Below, one piece after another: positions 1 through 11,377 of a stretch of 64,000 nucleotides of DNA. The stretch is from the NCBI GenBank assembly GCA_002270295.1, contig NISF01000002.1, positions 186,001-250,000 on the forward strand, read 5' to 3'. The translations under genes and the position numbers were made by a program. Below the pieces are notes generated by a model, which was not told the DNA's origin, did no database searches, and saw only the letters and a list, made by a program, of their open reading frames with translations. Source of the stretch: Enterobacter sp. 10-1 (GTDB lineage: Bacteria > Pseudomonadota > Gammaproteobacteria > Enterobacterales > Enterobacteriaceae). Within the stretch, counting starts at the first letter, position 1; every line of letters starts with the position of its first letter.

Positions 1-1084
1 CTTAACCGGCGAATTTAAGGACAATATCGCCAACTACTTTGGTCAGTGGCCGGTGGATTACAAAACCTGGGGGTGGAGCGACAATGATGAGGTCGTTAAG
101 CAGTTTAATATTCCGCGCCGGATGCTATTCGACGTGCAGATGCCCGGCACGATTCTGGGTCATCTCACCGGCCAGGCGGCTCTCGCGACCGGCTTCCCGG
201 CAGGATTGCCCGTTATCTGCACCACCAGCGATAAGCCGGTTGAGGCGCTCGGCGCAGGGCTACTGGATGATGAAACGGCGGTTATCTCATTAGGCACCTA
301 CATCGCCCTGATGATGAACGGCAAAGCGCTGCCGAAAAATCCCGTCGCCTACTGGCCGATTATGTCCTCCATTCCGGAGACGCTGCTGTACGAGGGGTAC
401 GGTATTCGCAAGGGAATGTGGACGGTTAGCTGGCTGCGGGACATGCTGGGCGAATCCTTAATTCAGGACGCCGGGGCCCAGGGCCTGTCGCCGGAAGATC
501 TGTTAAATAAAAAGGCCGCAACGGTGCCACCGGGCTGCAACGGTTTAATGACCGTACTGGACTGGTTAACGAATCCCTGGGAGCCCTATAAGCGCGGGAT
601 AATGATCGGTTTTGATTCCGGCATGGACTACGCGTGGATTTATCGTTCCATTCTGGAGAGCGTTGCGCTGACGTTGAAAAATAACTACGACAATATGTGC
701 AATGAAATGAATCGATTCGCTAAACATATCATCATTACCGGCGGGGGTTCGAACAGCGACCTCTTTATGCAGATCTTCGCCGATGTATTTAACCTGCCGG
801 CCAGACGCAACGCTATTAACGGCTGTGCAAGCCTCGGGGCGGCAATCAACGCCGCGGTTGGATTGGGTTTGTATCCCTCCTACGCGGCAGCGGTTGCAAA
901 TATGGTGCGGGTAAAAGATACCTTTATGCCAGTAGAGAAGAATGCCAACAGGTATGAGGCATTAAATAAGGGGATCTTCAGGGAGTTAACCACGTATACG
1001 GATACGATTTTGAAAAAGTCGTATGCGGTCACCCACGGTAGCCTGGAAAACGTTGACGCGATTCAAAGCTGGTCGAACGCGTAG
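1..1084 (+). CDS. ygcE: FGGY-family carbohydrate kinase, 5' end outside window
   Basis: C-terminal 360 residues of a sugar kinase; the frame is open from base 2, so the true start lies upstream of the window. Glycine-rich segments of the FGGY ATP-binding domain are visible, including ITGGGSNSDLFMQIFADVF around 745-800 and a GCASLGAAINAA stretch just after it. FGGY kinases phosphorylate sugars or polyols with ATP in the cytoplasm; the substrate cannot be read from this fragment. Its position next to queE matches E. coli ygcE, an uncharacterised FGGY kinase, and that is the basis for the symbol. Family call is firm; the symbol is inferred from synteny. Confidence 0.8.
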   Translation, partial: LTGEFKDNIANYFGQWPVDYKTWGWSDNDEVVKQFNIPRRMLFDVQMPGTILGHLTGQAALATGFPAGLPVICTTSDKPVEALGAGLLDDETAVISLGTYIALMMNGKALPKNPVAYWPIMSSIPETLLYEGYGIRKGMWTVSWLRDMLGESLIQDAGAQGLSPEDLLNKKAATVPPGCNGLMTVLDWLTNPWEPYKRGIMIGFDSGMDYAWIYRSILESVALTLKNNYDNMCNEMNRFAKHIIITGGGSNSDLFMQIFADVFNLPARRNAINGCASLGAAINAAVGLGLYPSYAAAVANMVRVKDTFMPVEKNANRYEALNKGIFRELTTYTDTILKKSYAVTHGSLENVDAIQSWSNA

Positions 1085-1090
1085 CGGACG

Positions 1091-1117
1091 CGCCGGGTAG
1101 AACGCATCTACCCGGCG
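1091..1117. terminator. Bidirectional hairpin between ygcE-like gene and queE
   Basis: An 11-bp perfect stem (CGCCGGGTAGA / TCTACCCGGCG) with a 5-nt loop lies between two convergent genes. The following ATTTAT is only weakly T-rich, so termination efficiency is uncertain. Confidence 0.6.
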
Positions 1118-1122
1118 ATTTA

Positions 1123-1794
1123 TCAGGCAATATTCAGATACTTATGCGTTTGCATCGATAGCCGCCAGTTGCGGGCGATGCAGGTCTCAATACACAGACG
1201 CGTCGCATCCTCTTTTTGGCTGATAGGCTGCAGAGCAATAATCCGCGGCTTGTCGTCGGTGAGCGTTTCCAGCAGTTCATCCAGCGCTTCGATATCGCGC
1301 ACGCGCCCCACCGGATGCTTGATTTCATCCGCCCGCAGCAGCGCCTGCGACAGCACGTCGTAACCGCCGCGCATGTTGACCTTAGGGGAAACCGTCACCC
1401 AGGCCCGCGGGCTGCAGCGCACTTCATGGGTGCCGCTGGTTTCAATCTGGCAGCTGAAGCCGTTATGCTCAAGCAGGGTCGTCAGCGGGGTAAGATCGTG
1501 GATGCAGGGCTCGCCGCCGGTGATCACCACGTGACGAGCGGTCCACCCCTGACGGCCAATAATCGCCAGCAGATCTTCGCCGCTGGCCGGGCCCCATTTA
1601 TCGCTCTCTTTGGTTTTCGCCAGAATGCTGAACAGCGACACTTCCCGATCGGCAAGTTTGTCCCAGGTATGTTTGGTATCGCACCAGGCGCAACCAACCG
1701 GGCATCCCTGCAGGCGAATAAAAATGGCGGGCACGCCGGTAAAGTAACCCTCGCCTTGCAAGGTCTGGAACATCTCGTTAATCGGGTACTGCAT
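1123..1794 (-). CDS. queE: 7-carboxy-7-deazaguanine synthase QueE
   Basis: Radical SAM enzyme converting 6-carboxy-tetrahydropterin to 7-carboxy-7-deazaguanine, third step of queuosine precursor synthesis. The CxxxCxxC cluster-binding motif (CPVGCAWC, Cys31/35/38) is present, as is the GGEP motif (VVITGGEPCIHD). The start at 1794 gives 223 residues, the length of the E. coli protein, beginning MQYPINEMFQ; an ATG two codons upstream (1800) is the alternative. queF, a later enzyme of the same pathway, is also in this window (22.7 kb), unlinked as in E. coli. Confidence 0.96.
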   Translation of the reverse strand: MQYPINEMFQTLQGEGYFTGVPAIFIRLQGCPVGCAWCDTKHTWDKLADREVSLFSILAKTKESDKWGPASGEDLLAIIGRQGWTARHVVITGGEPCIHDLTPLTTLLEHNGFSCQIETSGTHEVRCSPRAWVTVSPKVNMRGGYDVLSQALLRADEIKHPVGRVRDIEALDELLETLTDDKPRIIALQPISQKEDATRLCIETCIARNWRLSMQTHKYLNIA

Positions 1795-2283
1795 AATCAT
1801 CTCTGTTTAGGTTCTAAACGATCATTATCGCAGATTTGCGCGCCCAGGTCTTGTCCTCAGCTGCGATGGCGCGTGCCTCGCCCCCCATACCCTAAGCAAC
1901 GCCCTATCCGCCATCTGACGATAAAACTGCGGCTATTATTCATCTTTACGCTGCCAGATTTATGGATTATCCGCACCGTATTAATAATTCATTTTATTTT
2001 TTAGATTCGCGCCTTTGATGTAACAAAAAATTTTAAATATTACATTAATGAAAAATATTAAAACCTGAGAAATAAATAAAATAATCAATAAAATCATTAA
2101 TGTACAAACTGATACATGAAAGTTCGAATCTTTATAAATAGCCTGATGTCGAATCCAATCCACGCCCGTTCATAACCTTAAAACAGTCTTAAGAATTGGT
2201 TTAAATGGCCCATTTTCCATTTACCCGCCGTTTAGTTTAGCCCGCCTAGAATCCACTCGACTAACCATGATGAGACTGTATTC
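1795..2283. other. AT-rich intergenic region, no supported gene
   Basis: About 490 bp between divergent queE and the dehydrogenase gene at 2284. The part from roughly 1975 to 2130 is strikingly AT-rich compared with its surroundings. A 60-codon minus-strand reading frame at 1981-2163 starts with GTG, has no clear ribosome binding site and encodes a hydrophobic stretch; it is not called. No confident promoter is assigned, but the promoters of both flanking genes must lie here. AT-richness next to an accessory gene is typical of H-NS-bound DNA (inference). Confidence 0.5.
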
Positions 2284-3393
2284 ATGAATACATTATTAAT
2301 TACAGGCGTTACCGGATTTCTGGGTGGAGCAGTTTTAGAGAATATCCTGAATCAAAAAAATGGGGTTAATCTGCTGCTTTTAGTTCGTGCCAATAATGGT
2401 GAAGCAGCGCTTGCCCGGGTTAAAGACAATCTGCGTAAATTCAATATCGCTGAGGAGACGCTGGCGACGCTGAGCACCCGGCACATACTGCTGGGCGATT
2501 TGGCAAATCCTGAAGAATTCCTTGCCGATCCGCGCCTTGAGCGCGTTACCCACGTGCTCAACTGCGCCGCCGTCGCCTCGTTCGGCAATAATCCGCTGAT
2601 CTGGAAGGTCAACGTCGAAGGGACGCTCCGCTTTGCCCAACGCATGGCCGAGGTCTCCGGGCTGCAGCGCTTCCTGCACGTTGGCACGGCAATGTCGTGC
2701 TCGCCGGAGCCTGATTCTCTGGTCGCGGAAAGCGCCGAATTCCGCGAGCGCGCCGAACATCTTGTCGAGTACACGCATTCTAAATCGACCATCGAGCGGC
2801 TGATGCGGCAGGAGTGCCCGACGCTTCCGCTGGCTATCGCCCGCCCCTCTATCGTCGTCGGCCATACCCATCACGGCTGCCAGCCCTCCAGCAGCATCTT
2901 CTGGGTATTCAGCATGGGCCTGATGCTGCAAAAGTTCATGTGTTCAATGGAGGACAGGATTGATGTTATTCCCGTTGATTACTGTGCCGACGCGCTGCTG
3001 ATGCTGCTCGACAGCCCGCTTGCCCGTGGTGAAGTGGTGCATATATCGGCGGGGGAAGAAAACAGCGTCAGGTTTGCCGAGATTGATAGCGCGATGGCCT
3101 CCGCGCTGGAGCGGCTGCCCGTCGGCGACAGCTATGCCCAGGTGAGCTATGAGACGCTGGTTAAGATGCGCCGTGAGCTAAAGGACATCTTTGGTCCGTG
3201 CAATGAGCGCCTGATGCTGAAAGCCATGCGTCTGTATGGCGCATTCGCCACGCTTAACGTACGCTTCAGTAACGATAAGCTGCTGAGTATGGGGATGCCC
3301 AAACCGCCGCGCTTTACCGATTATATTGACCGCTGCGTGCAAACTACCCGCGGGCTTTCGATCCCGCAGCAAATGGCCGTCGACTTTAAATAA
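2284..3393 (+). CDS. Stand-alone thioester-reductase-like SDR oxidoreductase
   Basis: A 369-residue extended-SDR protein of the NAD-binding_4 (male sterility / thioester reductase) family. The Rossmann motif TGVTGFLG is at residues 7-14, the LNCAA segment is near residue 95, and the catalytic YxxxK appears as YTHSK near residue 165. Relatives reduce acyl-CoA or carrier-bound thioesters to aldehydes or alcohols with NADPH, often as the last domain of nonribosomal peptide synthetases; here the domain is free-standing with no adenylation or carrier protein nearby. It occupies the place between queE and eno where E. coli K-12 has ygcG. No strong Shine-Dalgarno precedes the ATG. Substrate unknown; family call is good, function is inference. 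Confidence 0.8.
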   Translation: MNTLLITGVTGFLGGAVLENILNQKNGVNLLLLVRANNGEAALARVKDNLRKFNIAEETLATLSTRHILLGDLANPEEFLADPRLERVTHVLNCAAVASFGNNPLIWKVNVEGTLRFAQRMAEVSGLQRFLHVGTAMSCSPEPDSLVAESAEFRERAEHLVEYTHSKSTIERLMRQECPTLPLAIARPSIVVGHTHHGCQPSSSIFWVFSMGLMLQKFMCSMEDRIDVIPVDYCADALLMLLDSPLARGEVVHISAGEENSVRFAEIDSAMASALERLPVGDSYAQVSYETLVKMRRELKDIFGPCNERLMLKAMRLYGAFATLNVRFSNDKLLSMGMPKPPRFTDYIDRCVQTTRGLSIPQQMAVDFK

Positions 3394-3415
3394 TCGCCGC
3401 TGTGCAGACAAAAAA

Positions 3416-3442
3416 AATGCCAGTCCGCAGACTGGCATTTTT
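3416..3442. terminator. Bidirectional intrinsic terminator, dehydrogenase/eno
   Basis: Stem AATGCCAGTC...GACTGGCATT with a CGCA loop, flanked by an A-run on the left (3410-3417) and TTTTTA on the right, so it can end both the plus-strand dehydrogenase and the minus-strand eno transcript. Confidence 0.85.
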
Positions 3443-3461
3443 ATATCAGATAAAGACCGGC

Positions 3462-6493
<3,032 letters not shown>

Positions 6494-6701
6494 TTAGGGT
6501 GAAACGATGGAATAACCAGGACGGGAAAGTAGTATACCCGAACACGACGAGCGCCACAAACTTTCATTCTCCGTCTCCTTTCCAGGTCATGACAATCATA
6601 AGGAGTGAGAAAATAGCTCCTTTTGGGTAAATGTTTTTGACGCAAATCAAGCGCTTGTCATTTAAAAAATCACACAAATTGCGCTTGATCGCAAAATTTC
6701 G

Positions 6702-7493
6702 TTAGAGATCAGTTTCCTGCCGCTTTACCTCTTGCCACACTTCTTCCATGGTATCGAGGTCAACGCCGGTCATCTCCAGCCCGCGAGCGGTCACAATCCG
6801 CTCAACTTCGCGGAAGCGACGCTCAAATTTCAGGTTGGCTTTTTGCAGGGCGACTTCGGCTTTAACGCCTAAATGGCGGGATAAATTGACCGTCGCAAAC
6901 AGCAGATCGCCAACTTCCTCCTCCAGTTTAGCTTCATCTACCACCGCCTGCTGCACTTCGTGCATCACCTCATCGATCTCCTCGTGCACTTTGTCCAGCA
7001 CCGGACCGAGCGAGGTCCAGTCAAAGCCAACCCCCGAGCAGCGTTTTTGTATTTTATGCGCGCGCATCAGCGCCGGCAGGCTATGCGGAATATCATCCAG
7101 CGCGGAGTGCTGGGATTTTTCCGCCCGCTCGGCGCTTTTAATCTCTTCCCAGCGCGCCAGCACTTCCGCGCTGGTACCGGCGCTGGCATCGCCGAAGATA
7201 TGCGGATGGCGGCGCTCCAGCTTGTCGCTGATAGCGGCGCAAACGTCGTCAAACGCAAAACGCCCTTCTTCCTGCGCCATCTGGGCGTAGAACACTACCT
7301 GGAACAGCAGGTCTCCCAGCTCGCCGCGCAGATCGTCGAAATCTTCGCGGGCGATAGCATCCAGCACTTCATACGTTTCTTCGAGGGTATAGGGAGCAAT
7401 GGTGGCAAAAGTCTGCTCTTTATCCCACGGGCAGCCGTTCTCCGGGTCGCGCAGCCGTTGCATTATCCCGAGCAGGCGGTCGATTTGAGTCAT
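6702..7493 (-). CDS. mazG: Nucleoside triphosphate pyrophosphohydrolase MazG
   Basis: Hydrolyses (d)NTPs to monophosphates and pyrophosphate. The start MTQIDRLLGIMQRLRDPENG at 7493 gives 263 residues, equal to E. coli MazG; an upstream ATG at 7508 adds five residues. Two MazG domains are visible, the first with the helix motif EETYEVLDAI that binds magnesium, the second around residues 165-240 with EEIDEVMHE and EEVGDLL. In E. coli mazG is the last gene of relA-mazE-mazF-mazG; here the toxin-antitoxin pair is missing and only 117 bp separate relA from mazG. Confidence 0.97.
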   Translation of the reverse strand: MTQIDRLLGIMQRLRDPENGCPWDKEQTFATIAPYTLEETYEVLDAIAREDFDDLRGELGDLLFQVVFYAQMAQEEGRFAFDDVCAAISDKLERRHPHIFGDASAGTSAEVLARWEEIKSAERAEKSQHSALDDIPHSLPALMRAHKIQKRCSGVGFDWTSLGPVLDKVHEEIDEVMHEVQQAVVDEAKLEEEVGDLLFATVNLSRHLGVKAEVALQKANLKFERRFREVERIVTARGLEMTGVDLDTMEEVWQEVKRQETDL

Positions 7494-7565
7494 GGTGATT
7501 CCTTGCAAAATGTTGGTCTTTTTCGCTTCCCCCGGTGAAAACGCAGGAGAAAATCAGCGCGGTTG

Positions 7566-7588
7566 CCCTCTCCCCGGAGGAGAGAGGG
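7566..7588. repeat. Short palindrome, possible dispersed repeat
   Basis: Stem CCCTCTC / GAGAGGG around a 9-nt loop in the relA-mazG gap, where E. coli carries mazEF. It has no T-run, so a terminator role is unlikely. GC-rich palindromes of this kind recur between genes in Klebsiella genomes; this copy is assigned only tentatively. Confidence 0.4.
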
Positions 7589-7610
7589 TCATGGATGGAG
7601 GGATAAACCA

Positions 7611-9848
7611 TTACCCGCCGTGCAGGCGGCGGGCATCAATAACATCCGGCACCTGGTTCAGCTTGCCGAGCACGCGGCCCAGCACCTGCAGGTTATAGAT
7701 TTCGATATTCATATCGATGGTGGCCAGCTGCTGTTTCGTATCGCTACGGCTGGCAACGCCCAGCACGTTGACCTTCTCGTTGGCGAGGATGGTGGTGATA
7801 TCGCGCAGCAGCCCGCTGCGATCGTTGGCGACCACGCGCACCACCAGCGAGTAGCCCGCCGAATAGCTCTCCCCCCAGACCGCATCAACGATCCGCTCCG
7901 GCGCGTGCGACTGCAGCTCCGCCAGCTGATCGCAGTCAGCCCGGTGCACCGAGATCCCGCGCCCCTGGGTGATAAAGCCGACGATCTCATCGCCGGGGAT
8001 CGGCTGACAGCAGCGCGCGATGTGGTGCATCAGGTTGCCGACGCCTTCCACAACTACCCGACCGTTGTCTTTGCTGCGATTCTGCGGCGCCCAGCTCTTC
8101 TGCTGCAGCTGCTTCAGCGCCGCCGCATCCTGCTCGGCCGCGCTCGGCTTGTTGAACTGCGCCTGCAGGAAGTTGACCATCTGGTTAAGGCGAATATCTC
8201 CGCCGCCAATGGCCGCCAGCAGCTCATCCAGCTCGTTGAAGTTGTAGCGCGGCAGCAGATGTTTTTCTGCATCCTTCAGGCTGATGCCAAGATGCTCAAG
8301 CTCATCGTCAAGGATCTGCCGCCCGGCGATAATATTCTTGTCGCGATCCTGCTTGCGGAACCAGGCGTGAATTTTGGAGCGCCCGCGGCTGGTGGTCACA
8401 TAGCCGAGGTTCGGGTTCAGCCAGTCGCGGCTTGGATTGGGCTGCTTCTGGGTGATGATTTCAATCTGATCGCCCATTTGCAGCTGATAGGTAAACGGCA
8501 CAATGCGTCCGCTAATTTTCGCCCCGATGCAGCGGTGGCCGACATCGCTGTGGATATGGTAGGCGAAATCGAGCGGCGTCGAGCCGGCGGGTAAATCCAC
8601 GACGTCGCCTTTCGGCGTAAAGACGTAAACCCGGTCGTCAAAGACCTGGCTACGCACTTCATCCAGCATTTCGCCAGAATCCGCCATCTCTTCCTGCCAG
8701 GCGATCAGCTTACGCAGCCAGGCGATGCGGTCTTCGTAACCGCGCCCGCCGCCCACCGCTGCGCCAGCGCCCTCTTTGTACTTCCAGTGCGCGGCGACGC
8801 CCAGCTCGGCATCCTCATGCATCTGGCGAGTACGAATTTGAATTTCTACCGTTTTGCCGCCGGGACCGAGCACCACGGTATGAATAGACTGGTAGCCGTT
8901 AGGTTTCGGATTAGCGACGTAGTCATCGAACTCATCCGGCAGGTGGCGATAGTGGGTGTGGACTATCCCCAACGCGGCGTAGCAGTCCTGCAGGCGCTCA
9001 GCGACAATGCGCACCGCCCGCACGTCAAACAGCTCATCAAAGGTGAGATGCTTTTTCTGCATTTTCCGCCAGATGCTGTAGATATGCTTCGGCCGGCCGT
9101 ACACTTCGGCCTTAACGCCTTCCGTTTTCATTTCTGAGCGCAGGTGGCCGACGAATTCGTCAATGTAGTGTTCGCGGTCGATTCGCCGCTCGTGCAGCAG
9201 CTTCGCGATGCGCTTATATTCGTCAGGATGCAGGTAGCGGAAGCAGTAATCCTCCAGCTCCCACTTCAGCTGGCCGATACCTAAGCGGTTGGCCAGCGGC
9301 GCGTAGATATTGGTGCACTCTTTCGCCGCCAGAACCCGTTCATCTTCGGGCTCGTCTTTGACTTCCCGCAGGTGGGCAATACGTTCGGCAAGCTTGATGA
9401 CCACACAGCGGAAATCGTCGACCATCGCCAGCAGCATGCGGCGAATGTTATCCACCTGTTCGGAGGAGACGGAGTCGGTGTGGGTCGCCTTGAGCTGGCG
9501 GATGGCCGCCATGTCGCGCACGCCGTGGATCAGGGTCACCACGGATTTGCCGACGCTCTCCTGCATCACCTCTTCGCTGACGACTTCGCCGTCCGCCAGC
9601 GGGAACAGCATCGCGGCCCGCAGCGTATCGATGTCCATGCTCAATGTGGAGAGGATTTCAACCATCTCCACGCCGCGCCATAGCAGGAGGTCCGCGCGCG
9701 GATGTCCCTGCGTTTGCTCGCGACAATAGTCCCAGGTTTCGGCTAAGCGTTCACACGACTGCTGGCTGGAAATTCCCAGACTCGCGATCCATTTATTCGG
9801 GTCAAATTCACCAGCTTTATTTAAATGTGCACTTCTTACCGCAACCAT
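7611..9848 (-). CDS. relA: GTP pyrophosphokinase RelA (p)ppGpp synthase I
   Basis: Ribosome-associated stringent-response enzyme transferring pyrophosphate from ATP to GDP/GTP when uncharged tRNA occupies the A site. 745 residues (E. coli 744). The N-terminal HD-like domain has FPLAD instead of an HD pair, as in E. coli RelA, so hydrolase activity is expected to be absent. The synthetase domain has YGRPKHIYSIWRKM and the EFDD motif typical of monofunctional RelA. A TGS domain (VYVFTPKGDVVDLPAGSTP) and a C-terminal ACT domain (VRVVANDRSGLLRDI) follow. Starts with ATG at 9848. Confidence 0.99.
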   Translation of the reverse strand: MVAVRSAHLNKAGEFDPNKWIASLGISSQQSCERLAETWDYCREQTQGHPRADLLLWRGVEMVEILSTLSMDIDTLRAAMLFPLADGEVVSEEVMQESVGKSVVTLIHGVRDMAAIRQLKATHTDSVSSEQVDNIRRMLLAMVDDFRCVVIKLAERIAHLREVKDEPEDERVLAAKECTNIYAPLANRLGIGQLKWELEDYCFRYLHPDEYKRIAKLLHERRIDREHYIDEFVGHLRSEMKTEGVKAEVYGRPKHIYSIWRKMQKKHLTFDELFDVRAVRIVAERLQDCYAALGIVHTHYRHLPDEFDDYVANPKPNGYQSIHTVVLGPGGKTVEIQIRTRQMHEDAELGVAAHWKYKEGAGAAVGGGRGYEDRIAWLRKLIAWQEEMADSGEMLDEVRSQVFDDRVYVFTPKGDVVDLPAGSTPLDFAYHIHSDVGHRCIGAKISGRIVPFTYQLQMGDQIEIITQKQPNPSRDWLNPNLGYVTTSRGRSKIHAWFRKQDRDKNIIAGRQILDDELEHLGISLKDAEKHLLPRYNFNELDELLAAIGGGDIRLNQMVNFLQAQFNKPSAAEQDAAALKQLQQKSWAPQNRSKDNGRVVVEGVGNLMHHIARCCQPIPGDEIVGFITQGRGISVHRADCDQLAELQSHAPERIVDAVWGESYSAGYSLVVRVVANDRSGLLRDITTILANEKVNVLGVASRSDTKQQLATIDMNIEIYNLQVLGRVLGKLNQVPDVIDARRLHGG

Positions 9849-10015
9849 TGTCCTCTCCTTAAGGGACCTGGCCTGCCGAAGTCGGCAAGCCTCAACTTTT
9901 ACACGTCATCCTGCAAATCGTATCAGCGCCGGCTTCCGTCGCCCACCTCAGTCGCTGAGCTGCGCAAGCCGCTGAGGATTTACTCTACTGCCACCTCGAT
10001 GCGATTCGTATGATT

Positions 10016-11320
10016 TTATGTAAGCTTGTGCTCAAACAGCACCATTGATTCCAGATGCCCGGTGTGCGGGAACATATCCAGCATCGCCAGGCGTTGGATT
10101 TTATACCCCGCCTCTAAAAGCAGTTCGCTATCGCGCGCCAGCGTCGCCGGGTTACAGGAGACATAGACTACGCGCTGCGGGGCCAATTTTATAATATGTA
10201 ACATCACGCCGGCCGCACCGGCTCTTGCCGGGTCGAGCAATATTTTATCAAAGCCATGCTTCGCCCAGGCCTGGCGCGTCACGTCCTCTTCCAGATTTTC
10301 GTGGAAGAATGTGACGTTATGCAGATTGTTAAGCGCGGCGTTTTCGCGCCCCTTCTCGACCAGGGCAGGAACGCCTTCAACGCCGACAACCTGCCCGGCG
10401 CGCTGCGCCAGCGGTAGGGTAAAATTACCCATTCCGCAGAACAGATCCAGCACCCGGTCCTGCGGCTGAATATCCAGCCACTCGAGGGCCGTACGCACCA
10501 TCAGCTGGTTAACGCCATCGTTAACCTGAATAAAGTCGCGCGGACTGAACACTAAGCGTAGTCCGTCTGACGTATACCATGGCGCTTCCCCGGCAATATG
10601 TTCAAGTATCTCGCTTTGCGGCGCCAGGTACAGGGAAAGACCGTGAGATTGCGAAAATCGTTCCAGTTTTTCTTTATCGCCGGCGGGCAGCGCAGCGGTA
10701 TGACGCAATACCATCAGCGGCCCGTTATCGGCCTGCACCAGCTCAACGTGGCCCAGCTGACGCATGGATTTCAGACCGCTCAGACATTCGCGCACCGCCG
10801 GCAGCAGCGCATCAAGAGCGGGCGCCAAAACGGGGCACTGCACCACGTCGACGATGTCGCTGGAGCTGGCCTGACGAAAGCCCATCTGTAATTGTTGGGT
10901 CTTTGGCTGATAATTCAAGCTCAGGCGCGCGCGTCGACGATAGCCCCACGGCGAAGCGGCTATAATCTCATCGACATCGCGCTTCATCAGCCGACCGAGC
11001 GCGGCGCGCTTGCTTTGCTGCTGTAGCTCAACGCTGGCATGCTGCTGCTGGCAGCCGCCGCAGACGCCAAAGTGCGGGCAGCGCGGCGTCTGGCGCTGCG
11101 GGCTGTCGTTCAGGCGGCGTTTAACCCTAGCGTGAGCGTACTGTTTTTTATCGTCAACCAGCACGACCTCGGCCTGCTCCTGCGGCAGCAGGCCGCGAAC
11201 AAATAGCGCTTTTCCCTGGTGACGAGCAACGCCCTGACCAAAGGGATCGAGGTCATTGACTGTAACGGTTATGATCTGGCGCGTCGTCACACGCCGTTTT
11301 GCAGAGTAGAATTGCGCCAT
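10016..11320 (-). CDS. rlmD: 23S rRNA (uracil-1939-C5) methyltransferase RlmD
   Basis: SAM-dependent methyltransferase forming m5U1939 in 23S rRNA. The start [10 protein letters not shown] gives 434 residues (E. coli 433); six extra codons to 11338 are rejected. An N-terminal TRAM domain is followed by the iron-sulfur cysteines [10 protein letters not shown] and a further Cys in VVQCPVLAP. The methyltransferase core has [12 protein letters not shown], and the catalytic cysteine lies in [13 protein letters not shown]. Upstream of relA on the same strand with a 167-bp gap; divergent from barA. Confidence 0.98.
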   Translation of the reverse strand: MAQFYSAKRRVTTRQIITVTVNDLDPFGQGVARHQGKALFVRGLLPQEQAEVVLVDDKKQYAHARVKRRLNDSPQRQTPRCPHFGVCGGCQQQHASVELQQQSKRAALGRLMKRDVDEIIAASPWGYRRRARLSLNYQPKTQQLQMGFRQASSSDIVDVVQCPVLAPALDALLPAVRECLSGLKSMRQLGHVELVQADNGPLMVLRHTAALPAGDKEKLERFSQSHGLSLYLAPQSEILEHIAGEAPWYTSDGLRLVFSPRDFIQVNDGVNQLMVRTALEWLDIQPQDRVLDLFCGMGNFTLPLAQRAGQVVGVEGVPALVEKGRENAALNNLHNVTFFHENLEEDVTRQAWAKHGFDKILLDPARAGAAGVMLHIIKLAPQRVVYVSCNPATLARDSELLLEAGYKIQRLAMLDMFPHTGHLESMVLFEHKLT

Positions 11321-11377
11321 CGTAGAGATTTGTCTCAATCAAATATACTGACTCTTATTCTCCCATAACGGAACCGC

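Noticed and set aside
1981-2163. 60-codon minus-strand frame with a hydrophobic segment in the AT-rich gap
   Set aside because: GTG start, no clear Shine-Dalgarno, and random AT-rich DNA readily gives hydrophobic residues. Not strong enough to call a small membrane protein.
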